Notes: generated from the sequence alone by a model not told the origin. Counted from the first letter of the stretch, positions 15,621 through 25,099 are shown. The stretch is DNA of 64,000 nucleotides from Dermatophilaceae bacterium Soc4.6 (GCA_039889245.1 JAZGVH010000002.1:2294001-2358000), one strand, 5' to 3'. Translations and numbers: made by a program.

Positions 15621-17912
15621 ATGAGGCGCTCGGTCACCCTCGTCACCCCACCATCGACTCTGGCGAGGACGGTGCTGCGCCGGGTCGCGGTGGCCGCGAT
15701 CTGCCTCGGCGCCTCGCTCGGCGCCATCCCGGCCAGCGGGTATGCCGCGACAGCCCCGGCGGCCACGGCGGTCGCGGCCTCACCAGCCTCTGCCGAGCCC
15801 CAGTTCGGGCCCAACGTCACGGTCTTCGACCCAAGCATGACGACCGCCGACATCCAGGCCAAGGCCGATGCGATCCGTGACCTGCAGATCAACGACGAGA
15901 TGGGCACGGCCCGCTACTCCCTGATGTTCAAGCCCGGGACCTACGGCACCGTCGCCCAGCCGCTGATGATCCAGGTGGGCTACTACACCGAGGTGGTCGG
16001 GCTCGGCCGCAACCCCACCGACGTCACCATCAACGGGCACGTCGACGTCTACAACCGGTGCCGCCCCGTTTCCGGCTGCATCGCCCTCGACAACTTCTGG
16101 CGCTCCCTGTCCAACTTGACGATCAACGTCACGGGCGGGCAGGGCTGCCGGGCCGACACCAACTTCTGGGCGGCGTCGCAGGCCTCGCCGATGCGCAGGG
16201 TCAACATCGTCGGCAAGCTGAGCCTGATGGACTACTGCACCGACGGCCCGCAGTACGCCAGCGGCGGCTTCATCGCCGACTCCCGGACCGGCGACGTCGT
16301 CAACGGCTCCCAGCAGCAGTACTTCGTGCGCAACAGCACCATCGGCAGCTGGACCAACGGCGTGTGGAACCAGGTCTTCTCCGGTGTGGTCGGCGCTCCC
16401 CAGGAGTGCTTCCCCGCCGTCCCGGGCGGCTGCGGCCCCTACACCACCCTCGGCGAGACCCCCGTCAGCCGCGAGAAGCCCTATCTCTACATCGACGCCG
16501 CCGGCACGTACAACGTCTTCGCCCCGTATGCGACCACCCGCTCCGCGGGGGTCTCGTGGGCGAACGGGACGACACCGGGCCGCTCCATCCCCCTGGCCCG
16601 GTTCTTCGTCGCCAAGCCGTCCGACTCGGCCCAGGCGATCAAGACCCAGCTCTCCCGCGGCATGAACCTGCTCCTGACCCCGGGCGTCTACGACATCGAC
16701 AAGACGCTCATGGTCACGCACTCGAACACCGTCGTCCTCGGCATGGGCATGGCCACCCTGACCTCCGCGCAGGGGTCGTCCGTGATGAAGGTCGACGACG
16801 TCACCGGCGTCGACATCGCCGGCATCACCTTCGACGCGGGCACCACGAACGCCCACGTGCTGCTCCAGATCGGCAAGCCGACCGCCCCCGGCGCACGCGG
16901 GTCGGGCAACAAGAACAACCCGACGGCCCTGCAGGACGTGTTCTTCCGGATCGGTGGGCCGCACGTCGGCAAGGCCGACGTCAGCCTTGAGGTCAACAGC
17001 AACAACGTCATCCTCGACGACATCTGGGCCTGGCGGGCCGACCACGGCAACGCGGGCACCGTCGGGTGGACCATCAACACCGCCAAGACGGGTGTCGTCG
17101 TCAACGGTGACAACGTCACCGCCACCGGGTTCTTCGTCGAGCACTACCAGCAGCACAACGTCGTCTGGAACGGCAACGGAGGCACCATCGTCTTCTTCCA
17201 GAACGAGCTCGCCTACGACCCGCCGAGCCAGGCGGCGTGGAAGGAGTCCCGACGCGTCAACGGCTGGTCCGCCCTCAAGGTCGCCGACTCGGTGAAGACC
17301 TTCCGCGCCTACGGCATGGGCAGCTACAGCTTCTTCAACCAGGGCGTGGACATCTTCGCCGAGAACGCGTACGAGGTCCCGGCGACGCTGGCTCCCGGGA
17401 GCCTGCACAACCTGCTGACGATCTTCCTCGACCCCAACAAGGGCTCCGGAGGCATCACCCACGTGGTCAACGGTGTCGGAGGGTCCTCGACGATCACCAA
17501 CCCCGGCACCCCTGTCACCGTGGTCGACTACCCCGCCGTGCCCGACACCATGCCCCCCACGGTCGCCGTCACCGACGACGTGCCCGGGGCGACCGCGAAG
17601 GGTGACGTCACCTTCACCTTCACCTTCAGCGAGGACGTCGGCACCAGCTTCACCGCTGCCGACGTCGCCGTGACCGGCGGCGCGGCAGGCACGTTCACCC
17701 GAGTCGACGCCACCCACGCCACGCTCGTGGCGAGCCCGGACGCCGACACGACGGGGACCCTCCAGGTCAGCGTGGCCACCGGCGCCTTCACCGACCTCGC
17801 CGGCAACGCCAACACCGTCGGCGCACCGCGCAGCAGGCCTACGACACGACGACGACGACCCCACCCAGCTCCTTCACCATCTCCTTCGACGAGGCCACGC
17901 CCCCGGTCCTGA
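15621..17912 (+). CDS. Secreted pectin-lyase-fold protein, N-terminal part (frameshifted)
   Basis: The first 60 residues are a long export signal (RRVAVAAICLGASLGAIPAS then several Ala-x-Ala sites). Residues about 65-640 form the right-handed beta-helix-like family often annotated in Streptomyces as adenylyl cyclase or coagulation factor 5/8 type, although neither activity is evident: GTARYSLMFKPGTYG, GLGRNPTDVTINGH, ATRSAGVSWANG, NTVVLGMGMATLTS and IWAWRADHGNAGT are its repeating signatures. Residues about 645-735 are a bacterial Ig-like domain (FTFTFSEDVGTSFTAADVAV ... LAGNANT). At about 17823 a base appears to be missing (GCACC where GCCACC restores the frame), so the last ~30 residues are aberrant and the true protein should continue to 18943. 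Confidence 0.75.
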   Translation: MRRSVTLVTPPSTLARTVLRRVAVAAICLGASLGAIPASGYAATAPAATAVAASPASAEPQFGPNVTVFDPSMTTADIQAKADAIRDLQINDEMGTARYSLMFKPGTYGTVAQPLMIQVGYYTEVVGLGRNPTDVTINGHVDVYNRCRPVSGCIALDNFWRSLSNLTINVTGGQGCRADTNFWAASQASPMRRVNIVGKLSLMDYCTDGPQYASGGFIADSRTGDVVNGSQQQYFVRNSTIGSWTNGVWNQVFSGVVGAPQECFPAVPGGCGPYTTLGETPVSREKPYLYIDAAGTYNVFAPYATTRSAGVSWANGTTPGRSIPLARFFVAKPSDSAQAIKTQLSRGMNLLLTPGVYDIDKTLMVTHSNTVVLGMGMATLTSAQGSSVMKVDDVTGVDIAGITFDAGTTNAHVLLQIGKPTAPGARGSGNKNNPTALQDVFFRIGGPHVGKADVSLEVNSNNVILDDIWAWRADHGNAGTVGWTINTAKTGVVVNGDNVTATGFFVEHYQQHNVVWNGNGGTIVFFQNELAYDPPSQAAWKESRRVNGWSALKVADSVKTFRAYGMGSYSFFNQGVDIFAENAYEVPATLAPGSLHNLLTIFLDPNKGSGGITHVVNGVGGSSTITNPGTPVTVVDYPAVPDTMPPTVAVTDDVPGATAKGDVTFTFTFSEDVGTSFTAADVAVTGGAAGTFTRVDATHATLVASPDADTTGTLQVSVATGAFTDLAGNANTVGAPRSRPTTRRRRPHPAPSPSPSTRPRPRS

Positions 17913-18943
17913 CGGACTTCGGTGACAACCAGTCGTCCCTGGTGCCTGACCCGACCAACGCCTCCAACACGGTCGCCCGGGTGGTCAAGCTCGCCGGTGC
18001 CCCGGTCTATGCGGGCACCACCGTGTCCACGCTGGCCAACCAGGCGGTCCCGGTCATCCCCTTCACGGCGACGGCCACGACGATGACCGCCCGCGTGTGG
18101 TCACCCGACGCAGGGACCGTGATCCGTCTGAAGGCGGAGAGCTCCACCACCGCCGCTCAGTCGGTCGAGACCGAGGCCACGACGACGCTCGCGGGAGCCT
18201 GGGAGACGCTGACCTTCGACTTCGCCCACCAGGCGTCGGGCACAGCAGCGCTCGACCCGAGCCTGACCTACGACAAGGTGTCGGTCTTCTTCGCCTTCGG
18301 CACGACCGGCAGCGGGCAGACCTACTACCTCGACGACCTCACCTGGCCGGAGTCCGGCACCACGACCCCGCCGCCCACCGACCACGTGATCACCTTCGAC
18401 GAGGCGACCCCGCCGGTCCTGACCGGCTTCGAAGGCGCCGACGGGACCGTGGTCGCCGACCCGACCGACCCCACCAACCTCGTCGGACGGGCAGTGAAGT
18501 CCACCACGGCAGCGTTCTACGCCGGCACCACCATCTCCACCCTCACCAACGCCGACCCCACCGTGCTCGCCGTCCCGACCATCCCCTTCACCACCGCCCG
18601 CGCCACCATCACCATGAGGGTCTACAGCCCCGCCGCCGGCGCACGGATCCGCATGAAGGTCGAGAACGCCACCAACCCCGGCATCAACTGCGAGACCGAT
18701 GCCTTCACCACCGTCGCAGGCGCCTGGGAGACCCTGACCTTCGACTTCAACGACCCCTCCACCCACTACATCCCCAACGGCCCCGGACCCACCGGATACG
18801 ACCTCACCAAACCGACCGCCCCCGTCAACGCCGCCAACACCTACAACAAGGTCTCCGTCTTCTACGACTTCGGCGTCGGCGGCTCCGGCTACGCACCCCA
18901 GACCGCCGCCACGACCTGGTACTTCGACGACCTGTCGTACTGA
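17826..18943 (+). CDS. Secreted pectin-lyase-fold protein, C-terminal repeat part (frameshifted continuation)
   Basis: Read in the shifted frame, the sequence continues directly from the Ig-like domain as TAQQAYDTTTTTPPSS and then two homologous carbohydrate-binding-like repeats. Each begins ITFDEATPPVLTGF or ISFDEATPPVLTDF, has a YAGTTxSTL core and ends AWETLTFDF followed by YDKVSVFFAFG or YNKVSVFYDFG and a YYLDDLTW-type strand. These look like cell-wall or polysaccharide-binding modules. A GTG at 17942 could start a separate product but there is no ribosome site, so a single 1107-residue parent protein interrupted by one base deletion is the better reading. Confidence 0.7.
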
Positions 18944-18969
18944 ACCCGACGGCTCACCGAGCTGATGAC

Positions 18970-19010
18970 CAGGGTGCGGCGGCGGGCGACCAGCCCGCCG
19001 CCGCACCCTG
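18970..19010. terminator. Strong bidirectional-type hairpin terminator
   Basis: A perfect 18-bp stem (arms 18970-18987 and 18993-19010, core GGTGCGGCGGCGGGC) closes a 5-base loop, 27 bases after the stop of the secreted-protein gene. There is no U-run, as is usual in GC-rich actinobacteria. Confidence 0.8.
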
Positions 19011-19074
19011 TCGTCAGCCTGTGGACCGGTCACCGCTCCTGCCGATCCACCCGTCCCGAACGTACAGTCGACTG

Positions 19075-20079
19075 ATGGCCAGGCTCCTCGCTCCTCCGCC
19101 GCCGCCTCCGGGCGAGCGCGGCGGCGAGGTGCTGCGCCGGACGGCCTCGCCCCTGCCGACCGCCTCCCTGGGCGCGGGTGGGGCCGGAGGGCGCCTGATG
19201 CTCCCACCGGCGAACGAGCTGGCGCCGCCCACGCGGGCCGACCGGGGCCGCGGCGCCGCCGCCATCGTGCGACGCCAGGTCGTGGCCGCTCGGGCTCGTG
19301 TGCGCGACCTGCGCGACCTGCCGCAGCGGCTCGTCGTCGCCGCCCTCGTGCTGCTCGTCGCCGGCACCGCGACCTGGCTCCTCACCCGCCCGGCGGGACC
19401 GGCCCCGCAGACCGCCGCCGACGTCGCGGCCGCGATCCAGGAGGCACAGGCCGCCCAGGCCAAGGCGCAGGCTGCCGCCCCCTCCGACGCCGCGACCGCC
19501 TGGGCCACGATCCAGCCGTCGCTCGTGCTGATCAGCGTCACCCTGGCCGGTGGCAGCGGCACCGGGGCGGGCGTCATCGTCAAGGCTGACGGCACCATCC
19601 TGACGGCCAACCACGTCGTCGCGGGCGCCCGCACCGTGACCGTGTCCTACACCGACGGCACCCGGACCTCGGCCACGGTCATCGCCGCCCAGCCCGCCGA
19701 CGACACCGCGACCCTGAGACCGGCCACACTGCCGGAGACGCTCGTCCCCGCCACCCTCGGCGGCGGGCTGCAGGTCGGCGCCCCCGTCTTCGCCGTGGGG
19801 CACCCAGTCGGCCTCGCCGACTCGCTGTCGGCCGGGGTCGTCTCGGCCCTGGGCCGCTCCGTCACCGTGCCCGGTGGGCGCACCCTGAAGAACCTCATCC
19901 AGACCGATGCCGCCGTCAACCCCGGCAACTCCGGTGGCCCCCTGCTCGACCGCGCCGGTCACGTCGTGGGAATCGTCACCGGTCTGGCCAACCCCCGCGG
20001 TGAGGGTGCCTTCGTCGGCATCGGCTTCGCCGTCCCGATCGCGACCGCAGCCGGCCCCGCCGGCAGCCCACCCCAGTGA
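19075..20079 (+). CDS. Membrane-anchored trypsin-like (HtrA/S1C-type) serine protease
   Basis: The 334-residue product has a proline/glycine-rich cytoplasmic tail of about 80 residues, one membrane span (RLVVAALVLLVAGTATWLL, about 84-103), an Ala/Gln-rich stalk, and an extracytoplasmic trypsin-like domain. Triad candidates are His in ILTANHVVAGA, Asp in PADDTATLRP and Ser in NPGNSGGPLLD. GxGFAVPI near the C-terminus is typical of HtrA. No PDZ domain follows. It lies 7 bases before the MoxR gene on the same strand, so it appears to head that operon; it may process or control the surface complex encoded there. Confidence 0.85.
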   Translation: MARLLAPPPPPPGERGGEVLRRTASPLPTASLGAGGAGGRLMLPPANELAPPTRADRGRGAAAIVRRQVVAARARVRDLRDLPQRLVVAALVLLVAGTATWLLTRPAGPAPQTAADVAAAIQEAQAAQAKAQAAAPSDAATAWATIQPSLVLISVTLAGGSGTGAGVIVKADGTILTANHVVAGARTVTVSYTDGTRTSATVIAAQPADDTATLRPATLPETLVPATLGGGLQVGAPVFAVGHPVGLADSLSAGVVSALGRSVTVPGGRTLKNLIQTDAAVNPGNSGGPLLDRAGHVVGIVTGLANPRGEGAFVGIGFAVPIATAAGPAGSPPQ

Positions 20080-20086
20080 GGACCTG

Positions 20087-21253
20087 ATGGACACCCCACC
20101 CCGCCAGCCGCCGGCCGCCCCGACGCCGACGCCGACCACCACGTCGCACCCGCTCGAGCAGGCGCTCTACCAGGTGAAGAAGACGATCGTCGGGCAGGAC
20201 GTGCTGCTCGAGCGGATGATGGTCGCCCTGCTCGCCCGCGGTCACCTGCTGGTCGAGGGCGTGCCGGGCCTGGCCAAGACGATGGCGGTCAAGACGCTCG
20301 CCGACGCGATCGGGGGGCAGTTCCAGCGCATCCAGTTCACCCCCGACCTCGTGCCCGCCGACCTCGTCGGCACCCGCATCTACAACCAGAAGGAGGGCGA
20401 GTTCCAGGTCGCCCTCGGCCCGGTCTTCGCCAACCTGGTGCTCGCCGACGAGATCAACCGTGCCCCCGCCAAGGTGCAGTCGGCGCTGCTCGAGGTCATG
20501 CAGGAGCGTCAGGTCACCATCGGCCGCGAGACCTACCCCGCGCCCGACCCGTTCCTGGTGATGGCCACGCAGAACCCCATCGAGTCAGAGGGCACCTACG
20601 CCCTGCCCGAGGCGCAGGTCGACCGCTTCATGCTCAAGGTCATCGTCGGGTACCCGACTGCCGCCGAGGAGTTCGTCGTCGTCGAGCGCCAGATCGCACC
20701 GCCGACCCCAGCCCGGACGGTGCTCAGCCCCGAGCGGCTGCGGGCCTACCAGCAGGAGGCCGACGCGGTCTATGTCGACCCCTCCATCATCGAGTACGCC
20801 GTGCGGCTGGCCACCGCCACCCGCTCACCGGGCGACGTGGGCCGGGGCGACCTCGCCCGCTACCTCACCTTCGGCGCGAGCCCTCGCGCCTCGGTCAACA
20901 TGGTGCTCGCCGCTCGCGCCCTGGCCTACCTGCGCGGCCGCGACCACGTGATCCCGAGCGACGTGCGCGAGCTGGCCAAGGACGTGCTGCGCCACCGGCT
21001 CGTCCTCAGCTACGAGGCGCTCGCCGAGGACCTGTCCCCGGACGAGATCCTCGACCCGATCCTCGCAGCGGTCGCGCCCCCCACCGAGCTGCTCGGCGGG
21101 CGCGACGACTCCGCGCCGGGGCAGACCGGTGACCCCGGGGACCCGGGCGGATCCGGCCTGGGTGGCGGCGGTGGCGGCGGTGGCGCCCACACGGGGGGCG
21201 GCTCCCTACGACCTGGGTCGGGGGGGTCGCCGTGGACGCGACCGCGTCCCTGA
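20087..21253 (+). CDS. MoxR-family AAA ATPase
   Basis: The 388-residue product has Walker A GVPGLAKT, Walker B LVLADEINRAPAK, sensor and arginine-finger segments (MATQNPIESEGTYALPEAQ, VDRFMLK) and the MoxR lid domain (SPGDVGRGDLARYLTFGASP). The final 40 residues are an unusual glycine-rich tail that overlaps the next gene by 22 bases. MoxR ATPases act as chaperones for VWA-domain partners, and the next three genes supply such partners (DUF58, VWA, VWA). ATG 20087 has GTGAGG just upstream within the previous stop. Confidence 0.92.
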   Translation: MDTPPRQPPAAPTPTPTTTSHPLEQALYQVKKTIVGQDVLLERMMVALLARGHLLVEGVPGLAKTMAVKTLADAIGGQFQRIQFTPDLVPADLVGTRIYNQKEGEFQVALGPVFANLVLADEINRAPAKVQSALLEVMQERQVTIGRETYPAPDPFLVMATQNPIESEGTYALPEAQVDRFMLKVIVGYPTAAEEFVVVERQIAPPTPARTVLSPERLRAYQQEADAVYVDPSIIEYAVRLATATRSPGDVGRGDLARYLTFGASPRASVNMVLAARALAYLRGRDHVIPSDVRELAKDVLRHRLVLSYEALAEDLSPDEILDPILAAVAPPTELLGGRDDSAPGQTGDPGDPGGSGLGGGGGGGGAHTGGGSLRPGSGGSPWTRPRP

Positions 21254-22212
21254 CGCCGCAGGCGCTGCTGCACCGGCTCGAGTGGCGCGTCGTGCGTCGG
21301 CTCGACGGCCTCCTCCAGGGGGACTACCGCACGCTCTTCCGCGGGGCGGGCATCGACTTCACCGACCTGCGCGAGTACACCCCGGGCGACGACCTGCGCC
21401 ACGTCGACTGGAACGTCACGGCGCGGATGGACACGCCCTACGTGCGCGAGTACGTCGAGGACCGCGAGGTCACCGCCTGGCTGCTGCTCGACCACTCGGC
21501 GTCGATGGGCTTCGGGCCGGTCGACCGGCAGAAGGACCTCGTGCTCGCCGAGACGGCCACGACGCTGGCCCACGTGCTCTCGCGCGGCGGCAACCGGGTG
21601 GGCATGATGCTGCTCGGCGACGAGCCCGGGGTGATCGACGAGGTCATCCCGCCCGGCGGTGGCCGCCGGCAGGTGCTGCGGATCGCCGGCGCCCTGCTCG
21701 CGCAGCGGGCCGCCCGAGCGGCCGCGACCGACATCCGCGCCACCCAGGCCGACGCCAGGGGTCGACGCACCCGAGCACCCGGTGGTGGCACCGACCTGGG
21801 CGCCCTGCTGCGCGCCGGGACGGCGCTCGTCCGCCGCCGCTCCCTGGTCGTGGTCGTCAGCGACTTCATCAGCAGCCCGGGGTGGGAGCGGCCGCTGGCT
21901 CAGCTGGCCCAGCGGCACGACGTCGTCGCGATCAGGGTGGTCGACCCCCGTGAGAGCGAGCTGCCCAGCGCCGGCATGGTCTACGTCGAGGACGCCGAGA
22001 CCGGGGAGCAGATCTTCGTCGACACGTGCGACCCGGCCTTCCGCGCCCGGCTGCTCGAGGCGGCTGCGGCGCGGGACGAGGAGCTGCTCTCGGCCACCCG
22101 CGCCGCCGGCGTGACCCTGCACCGGGTGGGCACCGACGAGGACCTGGTGCGGACGCTCGTGCGCATCTGCTCGCTGCGAGCCCGCGCGGCGACCTCGAGG
22201 CGGGCCGGATGA
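21232..22212 (+). CDS. DUF58 (VWA-like) protein
   Basis: The 326-residue product carries the DUF58 hallmark REYTPGDDLRHVDWNVTAR (about residues 42-60), preceded by GDYRTLFRGAGIDFTDL, and a degenerate VWA fold with LLLDHSASMGFG (MIDAS-like DxSxS) and SLVVVVSDFISSPGW. It starts at GTG 21232 inside the MoxR gene and ends by overlapping the next start as ATGA. DUF58 proteins are partners of MoxR ATPases and in several bacteria affect cell envelope assembly or stress resistance. Confidence 0.9.
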   Translation: MDATASLTPQALLHRLEWRVVRRLDGLLQGDYRTLFRGAGIDFTDLREYTPGDDLRHVDWNVTARMDTPYVREYVEDREVTAWLLLDHSASMGFGPVDRQKDLVLAETATTLAHVLSRGGNRVGMMLLGDEPGVIDEVIPPGGGRRQVLRIAGALLAQRAARAAATDIRATQADARGRRTRAPGGGTDLGALLRAGTALVRRRSLVVVVSDFISSPGWERPLAQLAQRHDVVAIRVVDPRESELPSAGMVYVEDAETGEQIFVDTCDPAFRARLLEAAAARDEELLSATRAAGVTLHRVGTDEDLVRTLVRICSLRARAATSRRAG

Positions 22213-23228
22213 GCCTGACCTGGCCGTGGGCCCTCGCGGCCCTGCTCGTGCTGCCCGTGCTGCTGCGCGCCTACCGAGACCGGCTGCGGCGTCAGGCCGG
22301 AGCGCGGGCCGAGCTCACCCGTCAGGGTCTGGTGCCTGCCGGCGGTCGCGGTGACCGCTCGCGCCACCTGGCCCCGGCTCTGCTCGGCGCATCGCTCGCC
22401 CTGATGCTGCTCGCCCTGGCCCGCCCCGTCGCCGCTGTGGCCGAGCCCCGGCGCGAGGGCACGCTGGTGCTCGCCTTCGACGTCTCGACGTCGATGGCCG
22501 CGAAGGACGGGTCCCCGACCCGACTCGACGCCGCCCGGGCGGCGGCCGACGCGTTCGTGGCCAAGCAGCCGGAGGACGTGCGGATCGGGGTGGTCGCCTT
22601 CGGTGGCACAGCGGTCGTCACGCAGGCGCCGACCACCGACCGGGGGGCAGTCGCCGCAGCCATCGGCCGGCTTCGGGCCGAGGGCGAGACCGCGGTGGGC
22701 CGTGGCATCGTCGCCGCCCTCGGGGCCATCGCCGGCCGGCCCCTGGTGCCCGCCCGCCCGGCCCCGGCTGCCACAGGATCCACGGCGACGTCTGCGCCCG
22801 CCCCGGAGACCCTCGACGGGGTCGACATCGGCTACTACGGCGGCACCGCCGTCGTCCTGCTCACCGACGGCGAGAGCACCGTGGGCGTCGACCCCGGCGA
22901 CGCCGCCCACCTGGCTGCCACCGCCGGGGTGAAGGTCTACCCGATCGGGCTCGGCTCACCGGGAGGCACCACGCTGCAGGCCGACGGCTTCACCCTCGCG
23001 ACCAGCCTCGACGAGTCCGTGCTCGAGGCGGTCGCCCAGACCACCGGCGGCAGCTACGCCAACGCCCCCGACGCGTCGGCGCTGGCCAGGGTCTTCGACG
23101 CCGTGCAGCTGAAGTGGACGACGCGGTCGGTCACCCACGAGGTGACCTCGTGGGTCGCCACCCTCGCGCTGATGCTCCTCGCGCTCGGCGCGGGTGTCTC
23201 GGTCCTGCGCACGGGGCGGGTGGTCTGA
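22209..23228 (+). CDS. BatA-like VWA domain membrane protein
   Basis: The 339-residue product has an N-terminal hydrophobic helix pair (WPWALAALLVLPVLL and LGASLALMLLALARPVAA), a VWA domain with MIDAS DVSTSM, TTDR and the LLTDGEST strand, and a C-terminal membrane span (VATLALMLLALGAGVSVL). This inverted two-end anchor is characteristic of BatA/BatB-type proteins in moxR operons, which probably bind divalent metal and partner proteins on the outer face of the membrane. It overlaps the DUF58 gene by four bases. Confidence 0.9.
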   Translation: MSLTWPWALAALLVLPVLLRAYRDRLRRQAGARAELTRQGLVPAGGRGDRSRHLAPALLGASLALMLLALARPVAAVAEPRREGTLVLAFDVSTSMAAKDGSPTRLDAARAAADAFVAKQPEDVRIGVVAFGGTAVVTQAPTTDRGAVAAAIGRLRAEGETAVGRGIVAALGAIAGRPLVPARPAPAATGSTATSAPAPETLDGVDIGYYGGTAVVLLTDGESTVGVDPGDAAHLAATAGVKVYPIGLGSPGGTTLQADGFTLATSLDESVLEAVAQTTGGSYANAPDASALARVFDAVQLKWTTRSVTHEVTSWVATLALMLLALGAGVSVLRTGRVV

Positions 23229-23229
23229 C

Positions 23230-24396
23230 GTGTTCGCCCAGCCCTGGGTCCTGCCCGTCCTGCTCCTCGTGCCCGGGCTGCTCGCCGCCTACCTGTGGCA
23301 GCTGCGGCGACGGCGCCGGGTGAGCGTGGTCTACTCCGACGTCTCGCTCGTCAGGATCGCCGCCGGGCGCACGTCACCGTGGCGGCGACACACCCCCATC
23401 GCGCTCGTGCTGGGCAGCCTCGCCCTGCTCGGGCTGGCCGCCGCCCGCCCGCAGGTGCAGGCCAGGGTGCCGGTCTCCGGGGCGTCGGTCATCCTGGCCC
23501 TCGACGTCTCGGGGTCGATGTGCGCCACCGACGTCGAGCCCAACCGCCTGACCGCGGCCCAGGCTGCCGTCCGTCGCTTCGTCGAGACCCAGGACGAGGA
23601 GACCAAGGTGGGGCTGGTGCTCTTCTCCGGCTTCGCGTCGCTGGTGGTGGCCCCGACCACCGAGCGCGGCGACCTGCTCACCGCCATCGACGGCGCGACG
23701 ACGGGTCGCGGCACGACCATCGGATCGGCGATCCTCACCTCGATCGACGCGATCAGCGAGCTCGACCCGTCGGTCGCCCCCAGCGACCGCGAGCAGGCCC
23801 CGGCACCCGACGGATCCTCGCTCGGCGCCACCGAGCCGGGCGGGACGGGCGGCCCGGGCGGGCCGGGTGCGGCGGGGACGGCGCCGACGGCGGGTGGTGG
23901 CAGCGCGGCCACCGCGCCCGAGATCGTGGTCCTGCTCACGGACGGGGCCAACACCCGCGGTGTCACCCCGGCGCAGGCCGCCGCCCAGGCCGCCGCCCGA
24001 GGGGTGCGGGTCTACCCCATCGGCTTCGGCACCACCAACCCCACCCAGATGGTGTGCACCGCCGCCCAGGCCGGGGTGGGCGGCTTCACCGGCGGTCTCG
24101 GCGGTGGCTTCGGCGGCGGCGGTCGGGCTCGCGACGGCGCGAGCGGGGCGAACGGCGGTCGCAGCTTCCTCGTCGTCGACGAGCCGGCCCTGCAGGAGGT
24201 CGCGAAGACGACCGGCGGGGAGTACTTCGCGGCCACCGACGCCGACCAGCTCGCCACGGTGCTCACCGACCTGCCGCAGCACGTCGAGGTGCGCACCCAG
24301 GAGGTCGACCTCAGCGTCTGGTTCACCGTCGGGGCGGCGGCCCTGCTGGTGCTCGGTCTCGGGCTATCGCTGCGGTGGGCCTCACCGCTCGGCTGA
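23230..24396 (+). CDS. BatA/BatB-like VWA domain membrane protein (second copy)
   Basis: The 388-residue product has the same layout as its neighbour: N-terminal helices, MIDAS DVSGSM, TTER, VVLLTDGANT, and a C-terminal span (FTVGAAALLVLGLGLSL). It differs by glycine/proline-rich inserts (EPGGTGGPGGPGAAGTAPT and a GGLGGGFGGGGR segment) inside the VWA region. Starts at GTG 23230, one base after the previous stop. It closes the five-gene operon. Confidence 0.9.
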   Translation: MFAQPWVLPVLLLVPGLLAAYLWQLRRRRRVSVVYSDVSLVRIAAGRTSPWRRHTPIALVLGSLALLGLAAARPQVQARVPVSGASVILALDVSGSMCATDVEPNRLTAAQAAVRRFVETQDEETKVGLVLFSGFASLVVAPTTERGDLLTAIDGATTGRGTTIGSAILTSIDAISELDPSVAPSDREQAPAPDGSSLGATEPGGTGGPGGPGAAGTAPTAGGGSAATAPEIVVLLTDGANTRGVTPAQAAAQAAARGVRVYPIGFGTTNPTQMVCTAAQAGVGGFTGGLGGGFGGGGRARDGASGANGGRSFLVVDEPALQEVAKTTGGEYFAATDADQLATVLTDLPQHVEVRTQEVDLSVWFTVGAAALLVLGLGLSLRWASPLG

Positions 24397-24559
24397 CCCT
24401 GCTGGCCTCTGCGCAGACACCGCGTCCGCGCGGATGCGCGGTTCCCCGAGAGGTAACGTGAGCCGGTGCGCCGGGTGCTGATTCGGCGGGCGGGTCGCAG
24501 GGTAGAGGGCGGACAGGGCGGCTGATGCCGCCATCACTTCACCGGAAGGTCAGCGCGTC

Positions 24560-25084
24560 ATGGACATCACCCAGGTCATCCTCCACCAGCACATGGAACA
24601 GCGGCGCATGTTCGCGATGCTCGAGGAGTGGCCCCGTGACGACCTCGACGGCCTGGCTGCGCTGTGGCGCCGCCTCGCGATCCTGCTCGAGACCCACGCA
24701 GCGGCCGAGGAGCGGTTCTTCTACCCCGAGCTGCTGGCCCGCGGCGAGGGTGGCGGGGACGCCGACTCCGTCGAGGAGGAGACCACCGACGCCGTCAAGG
24801 ACCACAACGAGATCCGTGACGGTATCCGCTCGGTCGCGGCCGCCCCGACCGGTAGCGACGAGTGGTGGGCGGCCGTCACCGAGACCAACGTCGCCAACTC
24901 CGACCACATGGCCGAGGAGGAGCGTCAGGACCTCACCGACTTCCGGCGACACGCGAGCCTCCAGCTGCGGCACGACCTGGCGGTCACCTTCCTGCGCTTC
25001 GAGGCGATGACGGCCGCCGAGGGCGTGGAGCCGACGAACAAGGACCCGCAGGCCTGGGTCGCCGAGCACTCCGCCAGTCGCTGA
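24560..25084 (+). CDS. Hemerythrin (HHE) domain protein
   Basis: The 174-residue product has the spaced histidine/glutamate ligands of HHE-type hemerythrins: HQHMEQRRMF, LETHAAAEERFFYPEL, VKDHNEIRDGI and NSDHMAEEERQDL. Such four-helix proteins bind a di-iron centre and are linked to O2/NO handling or iron homeostasis. The gene starts at ATG 24560 with GGAAGG ten bases upstream. The leader (24513-24532) contains a GGCGGC-TGAT-GCCGCC hairpin that might be an upstream terminator. It stands alone. Confidence 0.9.
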   Translation: MDITQVILHQHMEQRRMFAMLEEWPRDDLDGLAALWRRLAILLETHAAAEERFFYPELLARGEGGGDADSVEEETTDAVKDHNEIRDGIRSVAAAPTGSDEWWAAVTETNVANSDHMAEEERQDLTDFRRHASLQLRHDLAVTFLRFEAMTAAEGVEPTNKDPQAWVAEHSASR

Positions 25085-25099
25085 GCGCAGCCGGCCCGG

